Below, one piece after another: positions 14,386 through 15,923 of a DNA stretch of 15,923 bases; within the stretch, counting starts at the first letter, position 1, and the number at the start of each line of letters is the position of its first letter. The notes below the pieces were generated by a model, which was not told the DNA's origin, ran no database searches, and saw nothing but the letters and a program-made list of their open reading frames with translations. Origin of the DNA: DATKMG01 sp035541995 (GTDB lineage Bacteria; Acidobacteriota; Terriglobia; Versatilivoradales; Versatilivoraceae); NCBI GenBank assembly GCA_035541995.1, contig DATKMG010000274.1:1-15923 (forward strand). The letters run 5' to 3'. Position numbers and translations under genes: made by a program.

Positions 14386-14946
14386 ATGAAGAAGCAGTTC
14401 TCAGCCGGACTCCTGATCTTGGCTCTGGGCTCCGGATCCTGTCTCTATGCAGCAGACGCCACATTCTATTTTGGGTTCCAAAAGGCTGGGAATCTGACCG
14501 TAAAGCAGGTCCCGGGGATCATCTCTGAGGGTCTTCAGGTGGGGACCGATTGGGGTGGAGTTCTCGGTGGTCGGATTGGGCTGGGCGGCATTGTTGGGTT
14601 TGAACAATCCATCGGCTACAGCCCCAAATTCCTGGACTCAAATACCGAGGCTTTCAATGCACAGAGCAACCTGATGATCAATATCCCGTTGTACAAGTTC
14701 GTCCCGTACGGGACCGCCGGGATTGGCGTCATTACGACCTGGGGGGATAGCCCGAAAAGCTTCGGGACCAAGTTCGACGTGAACTACGGCGGCGGCCTGA
14801 AATGGAAACACATTCTGGGTCCCCTCGGCTTGCGGTTTGACCTGCGGGGATATACGGCGTTTGATGCTTACAGTGATAGTACCTTTTTCCAGGGGCAGCA
14901 CGTCAATTACATTGAGGGAACTGTCAATCTATTCCTTTCTTTTTAG
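14386..14946 (+). CDS. Small outer-membrane beta-barrel protein (hypothetical)
   Basis: A 186-residue exported protein. Residues 1-22 are a signal peptide: MKKQ, a hydrophobic core around 8-14, and a probable Sec cleavage after LYA. The C19 in the signal does not sit in a proper lipobox, so it is not a likely lipoprotein. The mature part alternates Gly, aromatic and polar residues (GGVLGGRIGLGGIVGFEQSIGYSP, VPYGTAGIGVITTW, YGGGLKWKHILGPLGLRFDLRGY) and ends in the aromatic F of VNLFLSF, the terminal signal for barrel insertion. About 160 residues would suit an eight-stranded barrel. The start is ATG at 14386 with a strong GGAGGT at 14373-14378 and 7-nt spacing. Its ligand or role is unknown; it is transcribed away from hisC and is probably unrelated to it. 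Confidence 0.85.
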   Translation: MKKQFSAGLLILALGSGSCLYAADATFYFGFQKAGNLTVKQVPGIISEGLQVGTDWGGVLGGRIGLGGIVGFEQSIGYSPKFLDSNTEAFNAQSNLMINIPLYKFVPYGTAGIGVITTWGDSPKSFGTKFDVNYGGGLKWKHILGPLGLRFDLRGYTAFDAYSDSTFFQGQHVNYIEGTVNLFLSF

Positions 14947-15329
14947 CAGTGCGCAGGTCTTCGAACCCACTGGTAAGCAACCGAGGATTGCCATTATTCA
15001 TCGTACAACCGTGAATATCGTCCGCAACGCTGACCCTGGGGGTTGGATGTGTTTGAGGTACCATGGGCGCCTCTTATGGAGTGCGCCGGCAGAGCGAGGG
15101 ACAGCGGTCCCTCGCGGCGACGGCGCTTTGCTTGGCAGCGGCCAATCCAGCTCTAGGTCAGCATTTCCAGTTGGCAACTCAAATCCAAAGCGGTGTCGCG
15201 CTTCGCTTGCCACCGCACTCCAAGACGCGATCCGGGGCTTGGAATTCGCTTCGTTCCTTGGATCCATCAAAGCCATAACGAACCGCCTTTCGGCGACAAA
15301 GGGCCTTGTCGTCAACTCGACCTCATTTG
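14947..15329. other. Convergent intergenic region, non-coding
   Basis: 383 nt between the stops of two converging genes. Its centre is the palindromic repeat at 15077-15222. Downstream of that lie short hairpins CGCC/GGCG (tetraloop, within 15284-15295) and CGACAA/TTGTCG (15294-15299 and 15306-15311). Upstream lies a weak repeat TATTCA/TGAATA (14995-15000 and 15012-15017). Open frames of 70-170 codons cross it on both strands, but they lack ribosome binding sites and follow the repeat rather than any protein pattern. No canonical T-tailed terminator is visible; the folded repeats may end transcription from both sides. Confidence 0.6.
15077..15222. repeat. REP/BIME-like element: two inverted palindromic units
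   Basis: Two related palindromic units face each other. Unit 1 (15077-15130) begins TGGAGTGCG and ends CGCTTTG; unit 2 (15186-15222) is its inverted relative, beginning CAAAGCG and ending CGCACTCCA, so both the outer 9 bp and inner 7 bp are perfect inverted copies. Each unit folds on itself. Unit 1 has an outer stem GCGCCG/CGGCGC and an inner 9-bp stem GCGAGGGAC/GTCCCTCGC (15094-15102, 15107-15115). Unit 2 has a stem GCGGTG/CACCGC. A 55-nt spacer separates them. The layout matches bacterial interspersed mosaic elements, which are moved by TnpA-REP transposases, none of which is in the window. Multicopy status cannot be seen here. Confidence 0.6.
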
Positions 15330-15560
15330 TCACAGTTTAGGGGTAGGTGGAGGAAGCTGCCGTGCCTGAATTTCAGATTGGAACCCCACTTTACGGTGAG
15401 TCCCGTCACAGAACGGCTTGTTCTCTGAGTGCCCACAGCGGCAGAACGAAATTGCGGTGCGTCCCGAGAGGTCAAACGCATTACCCTGCATATCGTGAAC
15501 TGTAAAGTCCCCTTCTACTTTCAATGACCCGTTGTTATTCACAGTGATCCTGACGCTCAA
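15330..15560 (-). CDS. CDGSH iron-sulfur domain protein
   Basis: A 76-residue protein with one CDGSH motif: C40, C42, S45, P49, C51-D-G-T and H55, the three-Cys one-His set that binds a [2Fe-2S] cluster as in mitoNEET-like proteins. The first half (VRITVNNNGSLKVEGDFTVHDMQGNAFDL) matches bacterial single-domain members, in which a strand pair precedes the motif. The frame opens at 15647, but the extra residues look random. I choose the TTG at 15560 because a perfect GGAGG lies at 15568-15572 with 7-nt spacing and the protein then begins at the conserved strand. No membrane anchor is present, so it is probably a soluble cytoplasmic redox or cluster-transfer protein; the precise role of bacterial members is unclear. 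It stands alone and converges on the outer-membrane protein gene. Confidence 0.85.
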   Translation of the reverse strand: MSVRITVNNNGSLKVEGDFTVHDMQGNAFDLSGRTAISFCRCGHSENKPFCDGTHRKVGFQSEIQARQLPPPTPKL

Positions 15561-15859
15561 GTTATCGCCTCCGAGTGAGAAATTGATCTTGAACCAGCTT
15601 AAATAAGATGACACAGAGTCTAAACGCCAGCAAGTAGTTCGACTCACGACTGCGAAAGTTGATTCTCCTGATCCCGCAATTTACCCTTCCCGTCTATATG
15701 CCAATTGGCGTCTAGTTCCGGTATGATACGCCCAGATTGGCACACCCGTCCATGGGGAAGGAACGATTAGAGGACCGAGCACTCCACCTGCAAATCGCAG
15801 ACTGTCCTTTCTTGTTCTTGAGCCTTGTTGTCTCGCAGTCTATATCTTCTTCCCTGAGA
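15561..15859. other. Non-coding region upstream of the CDGSH gene
   Basis: About 300 nt without a supported gene. It holds a perfect 10-bp palindrome GCCAATTGGC (15700-15709) and an overlapping repeat GGCGT/ACGCC (15707-15711 and 15728-15732). I could not place a convincing promoter for the CDGSH gene. A 69-codon leftward frame from 15921 runs across the right-edge promoter and palindrome and looks accidental. Confidence 0.5.
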
Positions 15860-15886
15860 CATTCCTGTTGACTTCCAACAGGAATG
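15860..15886. promoter_or_regulatory. Operator-like 27-bp palindrome over the -35 box
   Basis: Arms CATTCCTGTTG (15860-15870) and CAACAGGAATG (15876-15886) are perfect 11-bp inverted repeats around a 5-nt centre ACTTC. The symmetric dyad covers the -35 hexamer of the rightward promoter. Length, symmetry and position fit a binding site for a dimeric repressor. A transcript hairpin is unlikely, because the dyad lies upstream of the expected start. The bound regulator is unknown; it may be the gene just beyond the edge. Confidence 0.65.
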
Positions 15887-15896
15887 CAGCTATACT
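15868..15896 (+). promoter_or_regulatory. Strong sigma70-type promoter for a gene beyond the right edge
   Basis: TTGACT (15868-15873) and TATACT (15891-15896), each 5/6 to consensus, are separated by the optimal 17 nt. Transcription would start near 15903, leaving a very short leader before the ribosome binding site at 15911-15917. This is the best promoter match in the window. Confidence 0.72.
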
Positions 15897-15910
15897 CGTG
15901 TTGATATCTA

Positions 15911-15917
15911 AAAGGAG
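15911..15917 (+). promoter_or_regulatory. Ribosome binding site of a gene starting at or past the window edge
   Basis: AAAGGAG is followed by ACATCA up to the last base. With usual spacing the start codon would be at or just after position 15924, so no coding bases are seen here. It supports the promoter call at 15868-15896. Confidence 0.6.
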
Positions 15918-15923
15918 ACATCA

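Noticed and set aside
14950..14975. TTCGAA-containing stretch resembling a tRNA T-loop (also near 10838-10850)
   Set aside because: The flanking bases do not form a T-stem and no acceptor, D or anticodon arms can be placed.
14998..15333. 111-codon minus-strand frame (and overlapping plus-strand frames) in the convergent region
   Set aside because: It lies on the palindromic repeat, has no ribosome binding site, and its composition follows the repeat; better read as REP-like DNA than protein.
15712..15921. 69-codon minus-strand frame near the right edge
   Set aside because: It would be translated through a perfect operator palindrome and strong opposing promoter, has no ribosome binding site in view and no known domain.

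Overview
The window is a stretch of bacterial chromosome dominated by one long leftward (minus-strand) run of amino-acid biosynthesis genes. It reads, in transcription order, hisC-hisB-hisH-hisA-hisF-hisIE-trpE-trpG-trpD-trpC-trpF-trpB-trpA-chorismate mutase-DAHP synthase-scoA-scoB(partial). The proteins are full length with their catalytic residues in place, and I see no frameshift, transposase, CRISPR array, tRNA or rRNA. The organism is probably a free-living diderm: it makes its own His and Trp, and one rightward gene encodes a signal-peptide-bearing protein with the beta-barrel C-terminal aromatic residue. The separate trpG/trpD and trpC/trpF genes, the hisIE fusion, moderate base composition, frequent GTG/TTG starts and a REP-like repeat would suit an Acidobacteriota- or Verrucomicrobiota-type soil or sediment lineage. 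That placement is inference from style, not a phylogeny.

Region by region. 1-947 holds the two CoA-transferase subunits (scoB cut by the left edge). 1015-2333 holds a type I-beta DAHP synthase overlapped by an AroQ chorismate mutase, the entry enzyme of the shikimate pathway and the Phe/Tyr branch enzyme. 2337-9008 is a complete trpEGDCFBA set, mostly coupled by 4-nt overlaps or 9-nt gaps; the exception is a 116-nt trpB-trpA gap containing hairpins. 9075-14070 is a partial his cluster (hisCBHAF-IE) without hisG or hisD, with 170-220-nt gaps around hisA and hisF, one of which holds a possible 36-codon small ORF. 14071-14385 is a divergent control region. 14386-14946 is the outer-membrane protein gene. 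14947-15329 is a convergent intergenic region with a palindromic REP/BIME-like repeat. 15330-15560 is a CDGSH iron-sulfur protein gene. 15561-15923 is non-coding and ends in a strong rightward promoter, overlapped by a 27-bp near-perfect palindrome and followed by a ribosome binding site for a gene that must start at or just past the right edge.

How the genes work together. DAHP synthase feeds chorismate synthesis. Chorismate goes either to prephenate (chorismate mutase) or to anthranilate (TrpE/TrpG) and on to tryptophan (TrpD, F, C, BA). The his genes turn PRPP-derived intermediates and glutamine into histidine. Both branches draw on PRPP and glutamine, so a joint transcription unit makes metabolic sense. 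I found no leader-peptide attenuator with runs of His or Trp codons. I found no convincing new system; the most notable features are the operator-like palindrome at the right edge, the REP-like element, and the intergenic elements of the his/trp cluster.
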